Source: Gelidibacter salicanalis (GTDB lineage Bacteria > Bacteroidota > Bacteroidia > Flavobacteriales > Flavobacteriaceae). Taken from it: DNA of 64,000 nucleotides. The notes below the pieces were generated by a model that was not told where the DNA came from, ran no database searches, and saw only the letters and a program-made list of their open reading frames with translations. Shown here in pieces: positions 26,689 through 38,967 of this stretch. The stretch covers positions 46,543 through 110,542 of the forward strand of contig NZ_JAEHJZ010000005.1 of assembly GCF_016469035.1 (NCBI RefSeq), read 5' to 3'. Both the position numbers and the translations under genes were made by a program. Position 1 is the stretch's first letter; each line of letters starts with the position of its first letter.

Positions 26689-29600
26689 ATGATTTTAAAA
26701 AAGAAGGCTTTAGTGGCATTTCAATTTGTTTTTGTGTGCCTTGCTGTTTTAAATGCTAATGCACAAGACAAGGATCCGATTAAAGATTACAAACATTTTA
26801 TTGAAAATGAGGCGGTCATTAGCGATAATAAATTGGAAGCCCACGCATCATTTACCTCGTTTACCACTGAAAAGGATGCCTTAAACAACACTCCTCATTT
26901 TTATCAGTTACTAGATGGTCTTTGGAAATTCAATTGGGTAAAAGATCCGAAGGACAGACCGACAACCTTCATGAACTTAAATGAAGAAATGTCTGGTTGG
27001 GATGATATTAAAGTGCCGTCCAACTGGGAAGTGGAAGGGTATGGCGTTCCTATTTACGTAAATCACCAATATGAGTTTTCTGATTATAAGGCCATGATTG
27101 CTGATGATATGGAGCTTGTAGATCGTATCTATCCTGCAAATCCAGGGAAAGTTCCGCACTCCTATAATCCAGTAGGGTCTTATGCCCGCGAGTTCACTAT
27201 TCCAAATGATTGGGATGGTAAGGAGATTTTCTTACAAATTGGTGCAATGAAATCAGGCGGTTTTGTATGGCTTAATGGTACTTATATTGGGTATTCCCAA
27301 GGCAGTAAATTACCTGCAGAATTTAATATTACGGAAGCTGCTAAACCAGGCAAAAATAAAATTGCTTTTCAAATCTTCAGATGGACTGACGGTTCCTACC
27401 TAGAGGCTCAAGATTTCTGGAGAATCAGCGGGATTGAGCGTAGCGTATATGTGTACGCACAACCTAAATTGCGTATTGAAGATTATGAGGTAGTGTCAGT
27501 TTTAGATGCTGCCTATAAAGATGGTGTTTTTGGACTTGATGTCAATCTTGACAACGCCAATTCTAAATCGGACAAAGGAAGTATTTCTTATAAGATTTTA
27601 GATGCCGACTCGAAAACAGTGGCCTCAGAATTAAAATCATTTACCATCGATGGTTCTAAACAAAATGAAGTGAGTTTTTCTGCAACTTTACCAAGTGTTA
27701 AACAATGGAGTGCAGAACATCCTAATCTCTATACCCTTCTTATTGAAACTAAAGATAACAAAGGAAAAATATTAGAAGTGACGACGTCTAAAATTGGGTT
27801 TAGATCAGTTGAAATTAAGCAAGGTCTGCTATTGGTCAATGGACAACGTATTACTTTAAAGGGCGTAAATACTCAAGAAGCTAATCCTGAAACGGGACAC
27901 GTTGTACCAGAGGAATTGATCATGAAAGATATCAAGCTTTGGAAAGAAAATAACATCAACGCCGTACGTTTAAGTCACTACCCACAACAACGTCGTTTTT
28001 ATGAGTTGTGTGATGAGTATGGTTTATATGTCGTTGATGAAGCAAATATTGAATCTCACGGTATGTACTACGGCGAACATTCCTTAGCGAAAAAACCAAG
28101 TTGGGAAAACGCACATGTTGATAGAATGGTGCGTCTCGTAAAGCGCGATAAAAACCATCCATCAGTAATTATCTGGTCTATGGGGAACGAAGCCGGAAAC
28201 GGTGTGAATTTCTTCAAAGGTTATGATGAAATGAAGGCAAACGACAAAACAAAACGCCCAGTACAGTACGAGCGTCCGTATAAAGATTACGACGGTAGTT
28301 TATGGGATATGGATACCAATACCGATATTATAGTGCCACAATATCCAACGCCAGCAACTTTTGAAGCGGTTGGAAGAACCAAAACGGACAGACCTTATAT
28401 TCCTAGCGAATATGCCCACGCGATGGGAAATAGTACCGGAAATTTTCAAGATTATTGGGATATTATTGAGCGTTATGACAACCTTCAAGGTGGATTCATC
28501 TGGGATTGGGTTGACCAATCAATCTGGAAAACCAACGAAAAAGGCGAGCGTTTTTATGCCTATGGCGGTGATTATGGCGAAAATATGCCAACCGACAATA
28601 CCTTCCTAAATAACGGAATTGTATTCCCGGACCGTACCCCACAGCCAGGTTTGTTTGAAGTTAAAAAAGCACACGAATTCATCAATTTCAGAGATCAAGG
28701 CATCAACCGTCATGATGAACTCCGTATTCTAGTGGAGAATTTATATGATTTTACAGATTTAAATCACTTCACTTTTAGTGCTGAAATTAAAGCTGATGGA
28801 AAGGTGTTAAAAACGATTCCTATTGAAGAAATCTCCGTAGAAACACACACTGGAAAACTGATCAGGGTATCCCTAAAAGATGTCGATTACAAAGCAAACA
28901 CCGAGTATTTCTTAGAGATTTCAGCGAAAACTAAAGCGCCTTGGGGCATTCTTCCTAAAGCACATGAAGTTGCTCATGAGCAATTTGCATTATCGCGTAA
29001 ATACACCAAGCAAAACACGGTATTGGATAATAAAGCGGCTTTAAGTATCAAAGAATCAAAAGAGAATTTTGAGGTTTCTAATGCAGATGTAAAAGTCATT
29101 TTTGATAAAACAATAGGACAAATCACCTCTTATGTCTATGAAGGAGCGGAATTGTTGAAAGATGGTAACGGACCGAAACCGAACTTCTGGCGTGCACCAA
29201 CGGACAATGATTTTGGTAGCCAAATGCAAGCCAAAAACATCGAATGGAAAAAAGCATCGTTGTTTGCGAAAGTGGCCAAATTAACTTCTACTAAAAATGA
29301 TGATGGCAGTGTCACCATCAATGTGACTTATAACTTACCAGGTGTAGACACGACGTTCGATTCAGAATACCATATTCTTGGTAACGGCGTGATTAAAATC
29401 AACAATACCTTACACGAAACAGCATATGAGGCCGACTTACCACGATTGGGGATGCGTATGCAATTGCCAAAGGCCTATGAAAACATGACCTATTTTGGTC
29501 GTGGGCCATGGGAAAACTATCAAGACAGAAAAGCCTCTGCGTTTCTTGATGTATACGAATCGAAAGTGCGAGATCAGTATGTGCCTTACGTAAGACCACA

Positions 29601-30042
29601 GGAAAATGGCTATAAAACAGACGTGCGTTGGTCAGCTTTTGCTGATGCAAATAACAACGGACTTTTAGTGGTTGCAAAAAATCAATTCCAAGGTTTAGGG
29701 ATGAGCGCCTTGCACATGCCAAACGAAGATTTTGACACGACGGATGGTATTGCTTATAGTGGCAACGACAAGTTGGAGGAAGAATTTAGAACCGATGGTA
29801 TTCCGCAAATTAATGCGTCCAAACACATCAATGATATTAAAGAGCAAGATTTGGTACAACTTAATATCGATTTAGCCCAACGTGGTGTTGCCGGAGATAA
29901 TAGCTGGGGAGGAAGACCACAGGAGGAATATTTAATCAAAGGGCAAGAAAAACAATCCTACAGTTTCTTTTTGATTCCTTTTAAAAACGGTACCAAAAAA
30001 GATTTTGTTGAATGGAGCAAGTTGTATTCCAACCAAAACTAA
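26689..30042 (+). CDS. GH2 LacZ-type beta-galactosidase (1)
   Basis: A 1117-residue exported enzyme (signal ending ANAQ). It has the full LacZ five-domain plan: a sugar-binding sandwich ([17 protein letters not shown], then NPVGSYAREF), an Ig-like domain, and a TIM barrel with [30 protein letters not shown]. The acid/base is in SMGNEAGN (Glu501) and the nucleophile in [10 protein letters not shown] (Glu574). The C-terminal Bgal-small domain contains FWRAPTDNDFG. It should release terminal beta-galactose with retention. It has a roughly 20-residue insert in the first sandwich (about 128-150) absent from the neighbouring GH2 (2). The two tandem genes lie 27 bases apart. Confidence 0.92.
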   Translation: MILKKKALVAFQFVFVCLAVLNANAQDKDPIKDYKHFIENEAVISDNKLEAHASFTSFTTEKDALNNTPHFYQLLDGLWKFNWVKDPKDRPTTFMNLNEEMSGWDDIKVPSNWEVEGYGVPIYVNHQYEFSDYKAMIADDMELVDRIYPANPGKVPHSYNPVGSYAREFTIPNDWDGKEIFLQIGAMKSGGFVWLNGTYIGYSQGSKLPAEFNITEAAKPGKNKIAFQIFRWTDGSYLEAQDFWRISGIERSVYVYAQPKLRIEDYEVVSVLDAAYKDGVFGLDVNLDNANSKSDKGSISYKILDADSKTVASELKSFTIDGSKQNEVSFSATLPSVKQWSAEHPNLYTLLIETKDNKGKILEVTTSKIGFRSVEIKQGLLLVNGQRITLKGVNTQEANPETGHVVPEELIMKDIKLWKENNINAVRLSHYPQQRRFYELCDEYGLYVVDEANIESHGMYYGEHSLAKKPSWENAHVDRMVRLVKRDKNHPSVIIWSMGNEAGNGVNFFKGYDEMKANDKTKRPVQYERPYKDYDGSLWDMDTNTDIIVPQYPTPATFEAVGRTKTDRPYIPSEYAHAMGNSTGNFQDYWDIIERYDNLQGGFIWDWVDQSIWKTNEKGERFYAYGGDYGENMPTDNTFLNNGIVFPDRTPQPGLFEVKKAHEFINFRDQGINRHDELRILVENLYDFTDLNHFTFSAEIKADGKVLKTIPIEEISVETHTGKLIRVSLKDVDYKANTEYFLEISAKTKAPWGILPKAHEVAHEQFALSRKYTKQNTVLDNKAALSIKESKENFEVSNADVKVIFDKTIGQITSYVYEGAELLKDGNGPKPNFWRAPTDNDFGSQMQAKNIEWKKASLFAKVAKLTSTKNDDGSVTINVTYNLPGVDTTFDSEYHILGNGVIKINNTLHETAYEADLPRLGMRMQLPKAYENMTYFGRGPWENYQDRKASAFLDVYESKVRDQYVPYVRPQENGYKTDVRWSAFADANNNGLLVVAKNQFQGLGMSALHMPNEDFDTTDGIAYSGNDKLEEEFRTDGIPQINASKHINDIKEQDLVQLNIDLAQRGVAGDNSWGGRPQEEYLIKGQEKQSYSFFLIPFKNGTKKDFVEWSKLYSNQN

Positions 30043-30066
30043 TTGAAAAGACATTAAATTAAATAA

Positions 30067-33186
<3,120 letters not shown>

Positions 33187-33211
33187 AATCACAATTTTAA
33201 TGTATACATAA

Positions 33212-33260
33212 AAACAATATCGATCTTTTTCAACGTGTGAAGGATCGATATTGTTTTTTT
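33212..33260 (+). terminator. Rho-independent terminator after GH2 (2)
   Basis: A 14-bp perfect arm, AAACAATATCGATC (33212-33225), pairs with 33243-33256 around a 17-base loop and is followed by T residues. It ends the GH2 pair. Confidence 0.9.
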
Positions 33261-33273
33261 AATAAGAATTTAT

Positions 33274-34527
33274 ATGATGAGATTTTGCCTTTTTTTATCG
33301 CTTATTGTTTTAGCTTCTTGTAAACATCAAGAACGCGGATTACAATCGGTCAGCCTAAATACTACCATAACCCAAGACATTTCTAAGCCTAAAACACCTA
33401 TTATGGGATGGTCCAGCTGGAACAATTTCCATGTGGATATCAACGAAGACGTTATTAAAGCGCAAGCTGATTTTATGGTGTCTTCAGGAATGGCTGATGC
33501 TGGTTATGCTTACGTCAATATAGATGATGGATTTTTTGGAGGTCGTGATCAGCAAGGCAATTTATTGGTCCACCCGGAACGCTTTCCAAACGGGATGAAA
33601 GTTATTTCAGAGTACATCCATTCTAAAGGCTTAAAAGCAGGGATATATTCTGATGCGGGGATCAATACTTGTGCATCGCATTGGGATAAGGATACCATTG
33701 GCGTTGGTTCCGGACTCATGGGCCACGATAGAAAAGATTTGAAGTTGATGTTAAACGATTGGAACTACGATTTTATAAAAGTCGATTGGTGTGGTGGCGA
33801 TTGGTTAGGATTGGATGAAGAAACCCGATACACCCAAATTGCCAACATCATTAAAGAGATCAAACCAAATACGGTCTATAACATCTGTCGCTGGGAATTT
33901 CCAGGAGAATGGGCACTTCAAATTGCGGACTCGTGGCGTATTTCAGGAGATATATCCAATGAATTTAGTTCCATCTTACATATTATCGATTTAAATGCGG
34001 ACCTCTGGAAATATGCATCGCCAGGCCATGTCAATGATATGGATATGCTACAAGTGGGACGTGGCATGAGTTATGAAGAAGATAAAACACATTTTACGAT
34101 GTGGTCTATGATGGCTTCGCCGCTTTTAGCAGGTAATGACTTGCGATATATGACCCAAGAGACCATTGACATTCTTACCAATAAAGAAATAATTGCGCTT
34201 AATCAAGATCCATTGGTGTACCAAGCGCGTCGATTGATTGATAACGGCGACTTAGAAGTGTGGGCAAAACCATTAGTATCTACAATGAGCGGTAAAGTAG
34301 CGGTCACCTTATTAAATAGGTCTGATAAAACGGAAACCATGTCTTTTGACTTAAATACGGTCGGTTTAGACCATAATCAAGGGTATAGCTACCGCGATTT
34401 ATGGGCGAAAAAAGATTATGAAAAGACTAAAAAGGAAGCATTGAGCTTTGAAGTGCCACCGCATGGCGTTGTGGTATTAACGCTTTCAGGAACATCAAAA
34501 CCGTTCAATATTTTTCAAAATAAATAG
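33274..34527 (+). CDS. GH27 alpha-galactosidase lipoprotein
   Basis: A 417-residue lipoprotein (LASC, Cys16). GH27 features are PIMGWSSWNNF, YVNIDDGFFGGRD and GLKAGIYSDAG. The nucleophile is in FIKVDWCGG (Asp171), the acid/base in WRISGDI (Asp226), and MASPLLAGNDLR follows. GH27 enzymes release terminal alpha-galactose, alpha-GalNAc or beta-L-arabinopyranose. The FIKVDWCGG motif is typical of the family, and alpha-galactose or alpha-GalNAc caps would fit animal glycoprotein antennae. It starts right after a terminator, so its promoter must be very short or overlap it. GH2 (3) follows 14 bases downstream. Confidence 0.9.
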   Translation: MMRFCLFLSLIVLASCKHQERGLQSVSLNTTITQDISKPKTPIMGWSSWNNFHVDINEDVIKAQADFMVSSGMADAGYAYVNIDDGFFGGRDQQGNLLVHPERFPNGMKVISEYIHSKGLKAGIYSDAGINTCASHWDKDTIGVGSGLMGHDRKDLKLMLNDWNYDFIKVDWCGGDWLGLDEETRYTQIANIIKEIKPNTVYNICRWEFPGEWALQIADSWRISGDISNEFSSILHIIDLNADLWKYASPGHVNDMDMLQVGRGMSYEEDKTHFTMWSMMASPLLAGNDLRYMTQETIDILTNKEIIALNQDPLVYQARRLIDNGDLEVWAKPLVSTMSGKVAVTLLNRSDKTETMSFDLNTVGLDHNQGYSYRDLWAKKDYEKTKKEALSFEVPPHGVVVLTLSGTSKPFNIFQNK

Positions 34528-34541
34528 ACAGTTCAAGCCTT

Positions 34542-37019
34542 ATGATACTTTCCAAAAGACACATTTATAACAACAGCACAGTTAGTAAACTATCTGTGAT
34601 CTGTGTTCTATTTGGATTCCTATTCTCAGGTTCAACTTACAGTCAAGAAACGGAGAGAACGGTGTTGACTTTAGAAAAGAATTGGCGGTTTCATAGGGGT
34701 GATGTGGAGAACGCATTTTCCCAATCGTTTGACGATTCCAAATGGGAAACCGTTACCGTGCCTCACGATTGGGCAATAAAGGGCCCATTCGATAAAGAAA
34801 TTGACAAGCAAACGGTGGCTATCGTTCAAAATGGAGAACAAGTGGCTACTGAAAAGACTGGCCGCACGGGAGCATTGCCTTATATTGGCGTCGGTTGGTA
34901 TCGTAATAATTTTTCTATACCTAATTCTTCCGCAGACAAGAAAGTCCTTCTTCTTTTTGAAGGGGCTATGAGTGAGCCTGAAATTTTCCTCAATGGTAAA
35001 AAAGTGGGCAGTTGGAATTATGGCTACAGCTATTTTTATTTTGACGTCACCGATCATATCCGTGGCAACGGAAAAAATACTTTAGCGGTTAAATTAACCA
35101 ATCGCGAATTGTCTTCACGTTGGTATCCCGGCGCTGGGCTCTACCGCAATGTTAGGGTAATTGTAAAAAATAAGGAAAGCATTGACCAATGGGGCACGTT
35201 TATTACTACGCCGGTAATCACGTCAGAATTGGCTAAGGTCAACGTCAAAACTAAAGCCTCTGGAAAAGATCTTAAAATGGTCACTAAAATCCAAGATGCT
35301 GAAGGTAAAACTGTGGCTTCAGATACGGCACATACTATATATGGCGATGAATTTGAGCAAAATATCGCTGTTGAAAATCCGAAGTTATGGAGTCCAGAAA
35401 CACCTTATTTATACACTTCTGTGTCTCAATTATATGCTTATGGAATTTTAAAAGATGAAATCTCTACCCGATTTGGAATCCGCAGTATCAAATATGAGGC
35501 TGAAAAAGGGTTTAGTTTAAATGATTCCATCATCAAATTTAAAGGCGTTTGCTTACATCATGATTTAGGACCGATAGGCACGGCTGTTAATAAATCGGCA
35601 CTGCGCAGGCAACTCACAATTTTAAAGGATATGGGGGTCAATGCCATCCGCAGTGCCCACAATATGCCCTCTTTGGAGCAACTCGAATTGTGTGATGAAA
35701 TGGGCTTCATGTTTTTAGCCGAAAGTTTTGATGAATGGGCAAAACCTAAAGTAGAAAACGGCTATCACCTCTTTTTTGAAACCGATGCCGAGAAAGATAT
35801 CGTAAACTTAGTACAAGCAACCAGAAACCATCCTAGCATTGTCATGTGGAGCTCAGGTAATGAAGTGCCGGACCAGTGGGGAAGTGATGGTGCTAAACGG
35901 GCCAAATGGCTTCAGGATATTTTCCATCGCGAAGACCCTACTCGACCAGTCACGGTAGGTATGGATCAGGTTGAAGCGACCATGGCTTCAGGTTTTGGTG
36001 CGGTATTGGATATTCCGGGCTTAAATTATCGGGTGCATTTGTATGAAGATGCCTATAAAGCTTTCCCACAAGGCCTTATTTTGGGTTCAGAAACCGCGTC
36101 TACAGTCAGCTCAAGAGGAATTTATAAATTTCCTGTTGTGGAAGCGAAAATGAAACAATATCCAGATTTTCAAAGTTCATCTTATGATTTGGAAGCCTGC
36201 AGCTGGTCCAATATTCCTGATTTAGATTTTGTCTTGCAGGATGATAAACCGTGGGTAATTGGTGAATTTGTATGGACCGGTTTTGATTATTTAGGAGAGC
36301 CAACGCCTTATGATACCGCATGGCCATCACGGAGTTCCTATTTTGGAATCAACGATCTGGCGGGTTTGCCAAAAGACCGATATTATTTATACCGCAGCCG
36401 TTGGAATACGAAAGACGAAACCTTGCACATGCTACCACACTGGAATTGGGAAGGACGTGAAGGCGAAATTACGCCCGTATTCGTTTACACCAATTATGAT
36501 AGTGCTGAACTGTTTATGAACGGCAAAAGTATGGGCATTCAAAAGAAGAATATGAGTTCGCCAACCCACAGATACCGTCTGATGTGGATGGATGTCAAGT
36601 ATGAACCGGGTACCATAAAAATAGTGGCCTTTGATGCAGATGGGAACCCCGTGGCAGAAAAGGAAACGCATACCGCAGGTAAACCTTACAAATTGGTATT
36701 GGAAGCGGACAGGACACAATTGGACGCTGACGGCAAAGATTTAGCTTTTATAACGGTATCAGTCGTGGACAAAAACGGAATTCCGTGCCCCATAGCAACC
36801 AACCAATTAAAATTTAAGGTGAAAGGCGCTGGTACTTATCGCGCAGCGGCTAATGGCGATGCGACGTCATTAGAAATGTTTCATCTGCCAACTATGAAAT
36901 TATTTAGTGGTAAATTGGTGGTGTTGGTGCAATCGGATGAAAATGCTGGGGAGATAGAACTGACGGTTTCTGGGAAAGGTTTAAAAACTGGGAAAATAAA
37001 CATTTCAACTAAAAACTGA
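34542..37019 (+). CDS. GH2 beta-galactosidase (3), DUF4982 type
   Basis: An 825-residue exported enzyme (signal about 1-35, ending TYSQ). It is the shorter GH2 type: sandwich domain (NWRFHRGDVENAF, VPHDWAIKGPFD), Ig domain, and a barrel with acid/base WSSGNEVPDQ (Glu441) and nucleophile WVIGEFVWTGFDYLGEP (Glu575). Then come a DUF4982-like domain and a GH2 C-terminal Ig domain (KLVLEADRTQLDADGKDLAFI). Members act mainly as beta-galactosidases, though other exo-activities exist. It is one of four different GH2 enzymes in the window. The small membrane protein gene follows 4 bases after its stop. Confidence 0.88.
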   Translation: MILSKRHIYNNSTVSKLSVICVLFGFLFSGSTYSQETERTVLTLEKNWRFHRGDVENAFSQSFDDSKWETVTVPHDWAIKGPFDKEIDKQTVAIVQNGEQVATEKTGRTGALPYIGVGWYRNNFSIPNSSADKKVLLLFEGAMSEPEIFLNGKKVGSWNYGYSYFYFDVTDHIRGNGKNTLAVKLTNRELSSRWYPGAGLYRNVRVIVKNKESIDQWGTFITTPVITSELAKVNVKTKASGKDLKMVTKIQDAEGKTVASDTAHTIYGDEFEQNIAVENPKLWSPETPYLYTSVSQLYAYGILKDEISTRFGIRSIKYEAEKGFSLNDSIIKFKGVCLHHDLGPIGTAVNKSALRRQLTILKDMGVNAIRSAHNMPSLEQLELCDEMGFMFLAESFDEWAKPKVENGYHLFFETDAEKDIVNLVQATRNHPSIVMWSSGNEVPDQWGSDGAKRAKWLQDIFHREDPTRPVTVGMDQVEATMASGFGAVLDIPGLNYRVHLYEDAYKAFPQGLILGSETASTVSSRGIYKFPVVEAKMKQYPDFQSSSYDLEACSWSNIPDLDFVLQDDKPWVIGEFVWTGFDYLGEPTPYDTAWPSRSSYFGINDLAGLPKDRYYLYRSRWNTKDETLHMLPHWNWEGREGEITPVFVYTNYDSAELFMNGKSMGIQKKNMSSPTHRYRLMWMDVKYEPGTIKIVAFDADGNPVAEKETHTAGKPYKLVLEADRTQLDADGKDLAFITVSVVDKNGIPCPIATNQLKFKVKGAGTYRAAANGDATSLEMFHLPTMKLFSGKLVVLVQSDENAGEIELTVSGKGLKTGKINISTKN

Positions 37020-37023
37020 AGTC

Positions 37024-37296
37024 ATGAAGTTATTAACGGATAGAAATTTGACACTCATCAATTTTGGCATCGTTTTCTATTTCTTGATAATATATGGTTT
37101 GTATGTGTTTAAAATTGATTTTGTGATCATTGGCGTATTCCAAGAAATGCTGTCAATCCCTTTTTTAATAGCGCAAGTGGTATTTGTAGTGATTGGAATA
37201 AATTATGTGATAAAGCATAAAAAGAAACCACTAACCATCATCAGTTTGTTCGCGTTAATTGTTTGCTCAATATTGACGATTGGTAGTTTTTTTTAA
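37024..37296 (+). CDS. Small three-helix membrane protein, unknown function
   Basis: A 90-residue protein with three hydrophobic segments (about 11-30, 38-60 and 69-88) and short basic loops (KHKKKP). I do not recognise a named family. It starts 4 bases after GH2 (3) and lies 88 bases before a sulfatase gene, so it is very probably translated in the same operon. The sequence has no catalytic residues that stand out and no signal peptide beyond its first helix. It could be an inner-membrane helper or simply a conserved flavobacterial hypothetical. Confidence 0.65.
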   Translation: MKLLTDRNLTLINFGIVFYFLIIYGLYVFKIDFVIIGVFQEMLSIPFLIAQVVFVVIGINYVIKHKKKPLTIISLFALIVCSILTIGSFF

Positions 37297-37384
37297 GGAA
37301 TATAAAAGAAAAGTATGATTTCAAAAGACACACAATGATGCAGAGTGCCTAAGAAGTCATTATCAAAAAAATAATAAACCCATT

Positions 37385-38950
37385 ATGAAATTACTTAAAA
37401 CTGTTATCACTCTTAGTAGTGTCATCTTAATGATAGGCTGTCAAACCAAAAAAACGACAAAACAATCGGAAACGCAAACCCATCAAAAACCAAATATCAT
37501 CTACATTTTGGCGGACGATTTGGGTTATGGCGATTTAGGAGTTTACGGTCAGACTAAGATCGAAACGCCAAACATCGATGCGTTGGCAAAAGAAGGCATG
37601 ATGTTTACCCAACATTATACCGCTGCTCCCGTTTGCGCTCCTGCACGTGCCTCGTTGTTGACAGGGTTACACGGTGGTCATGCCAGCATTAGAGGTAATG
37701 ATGAATGGGAAGAACGTGGTGATGTTTGGAATTATCGCGCCATGCTAAAAGATTCTACTCTGGAAGGTCAGCGGCCAATGCCTGAAAACACGACCACCAT
37801 TGCCCAATTTTTAAAAGAAGCCAACTATAAAACGGCCATAGTAGGAAAATGGGGATTGGGAGCACCACAAACCGAATCCATTCCAACAGAAATGGGCTTC
37901 GATTATTTTTTTGGATATAACTGTCAGCGTCAAGCGCACACCTATACACCAGTACATTTGTATGAAAACAAAAACCGATATCATTTAAGAAATGATACGA
38001 TTGCACCACACTTCGGATTATTGAAAGAAGATGACCCTTTAGCAGCTGTATCCTATGAAAAATATACGCAACCAGACTATAGCCCTGATTTGATTTTTAA
38101 TAAAATGATGGATTTTATAGAGGAGAACAAAAAAGAGCCATTTTTTATGTATTGGGCAAGTCCGATTCCTCATGTACCGTTACAAGCCCCTCAAAATTGG
38201 GTGGATCATTATGTTAAAAAGTTTGGTGATGAAGCTCCGTATTATTTTAAAAAAGAAGTGGGGAGTTATTTTCCAACACGTCATCCGCATGCCAGCTATG
38301 CGGCGATGATTTCATATTTAGATGAAAATGTAGGGAAGTTAGTAGCATATCTAAAAAAAGAAGGCTTGTATGACAACACCTTAATCGTATTTACTTCTGA
38401 TAATGGCCCTGCAAGTGATGGTGGTGCTGATCCGGAATGGTTTAATAGTGGTGGTGCTTTGCAAGGACAAGCTGGTAGAGGCAAAGGCTATACTTATGAA
38501 GGCGGTATCAGAGTGCCACTGATTGCTACGTGGCCTGCTAAAATTAAAGCCGGAACAACAAGCCATCATATTTCTGCATTCTATGACATATTGCCAACAT
38601 TCAACGAGATAGCCAACGTTCAAACCGACTACAATACAGACGGCATTAGCTTTTATAATGCGCTCACAAATTCTGGAAATCAACAAGAGCATGAGTACTT
38701 ATTTTGGGAATTTGCTGGTTATAATGGGCAGGTTGCCGTAAGAATAGGCAAGTGGAAAATGATTTGGAAAAACATTAAAAAAGGGAATAAAGATGTCGAG
38801 CTTTATAATTTAGATCAGGATATCCGTGAGGAGCATAACATTATGGACCAACATCCTGAAATGCTTAAAAAATTTCATGATATCGTTAAGAAGGAACATG
38901 AAACCCCAGTAAACAAATCTTTTTTGATTGAAGGTCTGGAGGAATTGTAA
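37385..38950 (+). CDS. S1 sulfatase lipoprotein (1), galactose/GalNAc-6-sulfatase-like
   Basis: A 521-residue lipoprotein (MIGC, Cys19). The formylglycine motif is C84-A-P-A-R88 in VCAPARASLLTGLHGGHASIRGN. Metal ligands are in ILADDLGYGDLG and FTSDNGPASDGG. GLHGGHASIRGN is reminiscent of the arylsulfatase A/GALNS-like branch that includes galactose- and GalNAc-6-sulfatases; this specificity is inference. The Cys must be converted to formylglycine by a sulfatase-maturing enzyme not found in the window. It is the last gene before the minus-strand regulator, which ends 17 bases away; no terminator is visible between them. Confidence 0.88.
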   Translation: MKLLKTVITLSSVILMIGCQTKKTTKQSETQTHQKPNIIYILADDLGYGDLGVYGQTKIETPNIDALAKEGMMFTQHYTAAPVCAPARASLLTGLHGGHASIRGNDEWEERGDVWNYRAMLKDSTLEGQRPMPENTTTIAQFLKEANYKTAIVGKWGLGAPQTESIPTEMGFDYFFGYNCQRQAHTYTPVHLYENKNRYHLRNDTIAPHFGLLKEDDPLAAVSYEKYTQPDYSPDLIFNKMMDFIEENKKEPFFMYWASPIPHVPLQAPQNWVDHYVKKFGDEAPYYFKKEVGSYFPTRHPHASYAAMISYLDENVGKLVAYLKKEGLYDNTLIVFTSDNGPASDGGADPEWFNSGGALQGQAGRGKGYTYEGGIRVPLIATWPAKIKAGTTSHHISAFYDILPTFNEIANVQTDYNTDGISFYNALTNSGNQQEHEYLFWEFAGYNGQVAVRIGKWKMIWKNIKKGNKDVELYNLDQDIREEHNIMDQHPEMLKKFHDIVKKEHETPVNKSFLIEGLEEL

Positions 38951-38967
38951 AATTGTAATTTGAAAAG

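Noticed and set aside
37755-38692. Several minus-strand frames within sulfatase 1
   Set aside because: Antisense shadows of a gene with firm motifs; no signal or domain.
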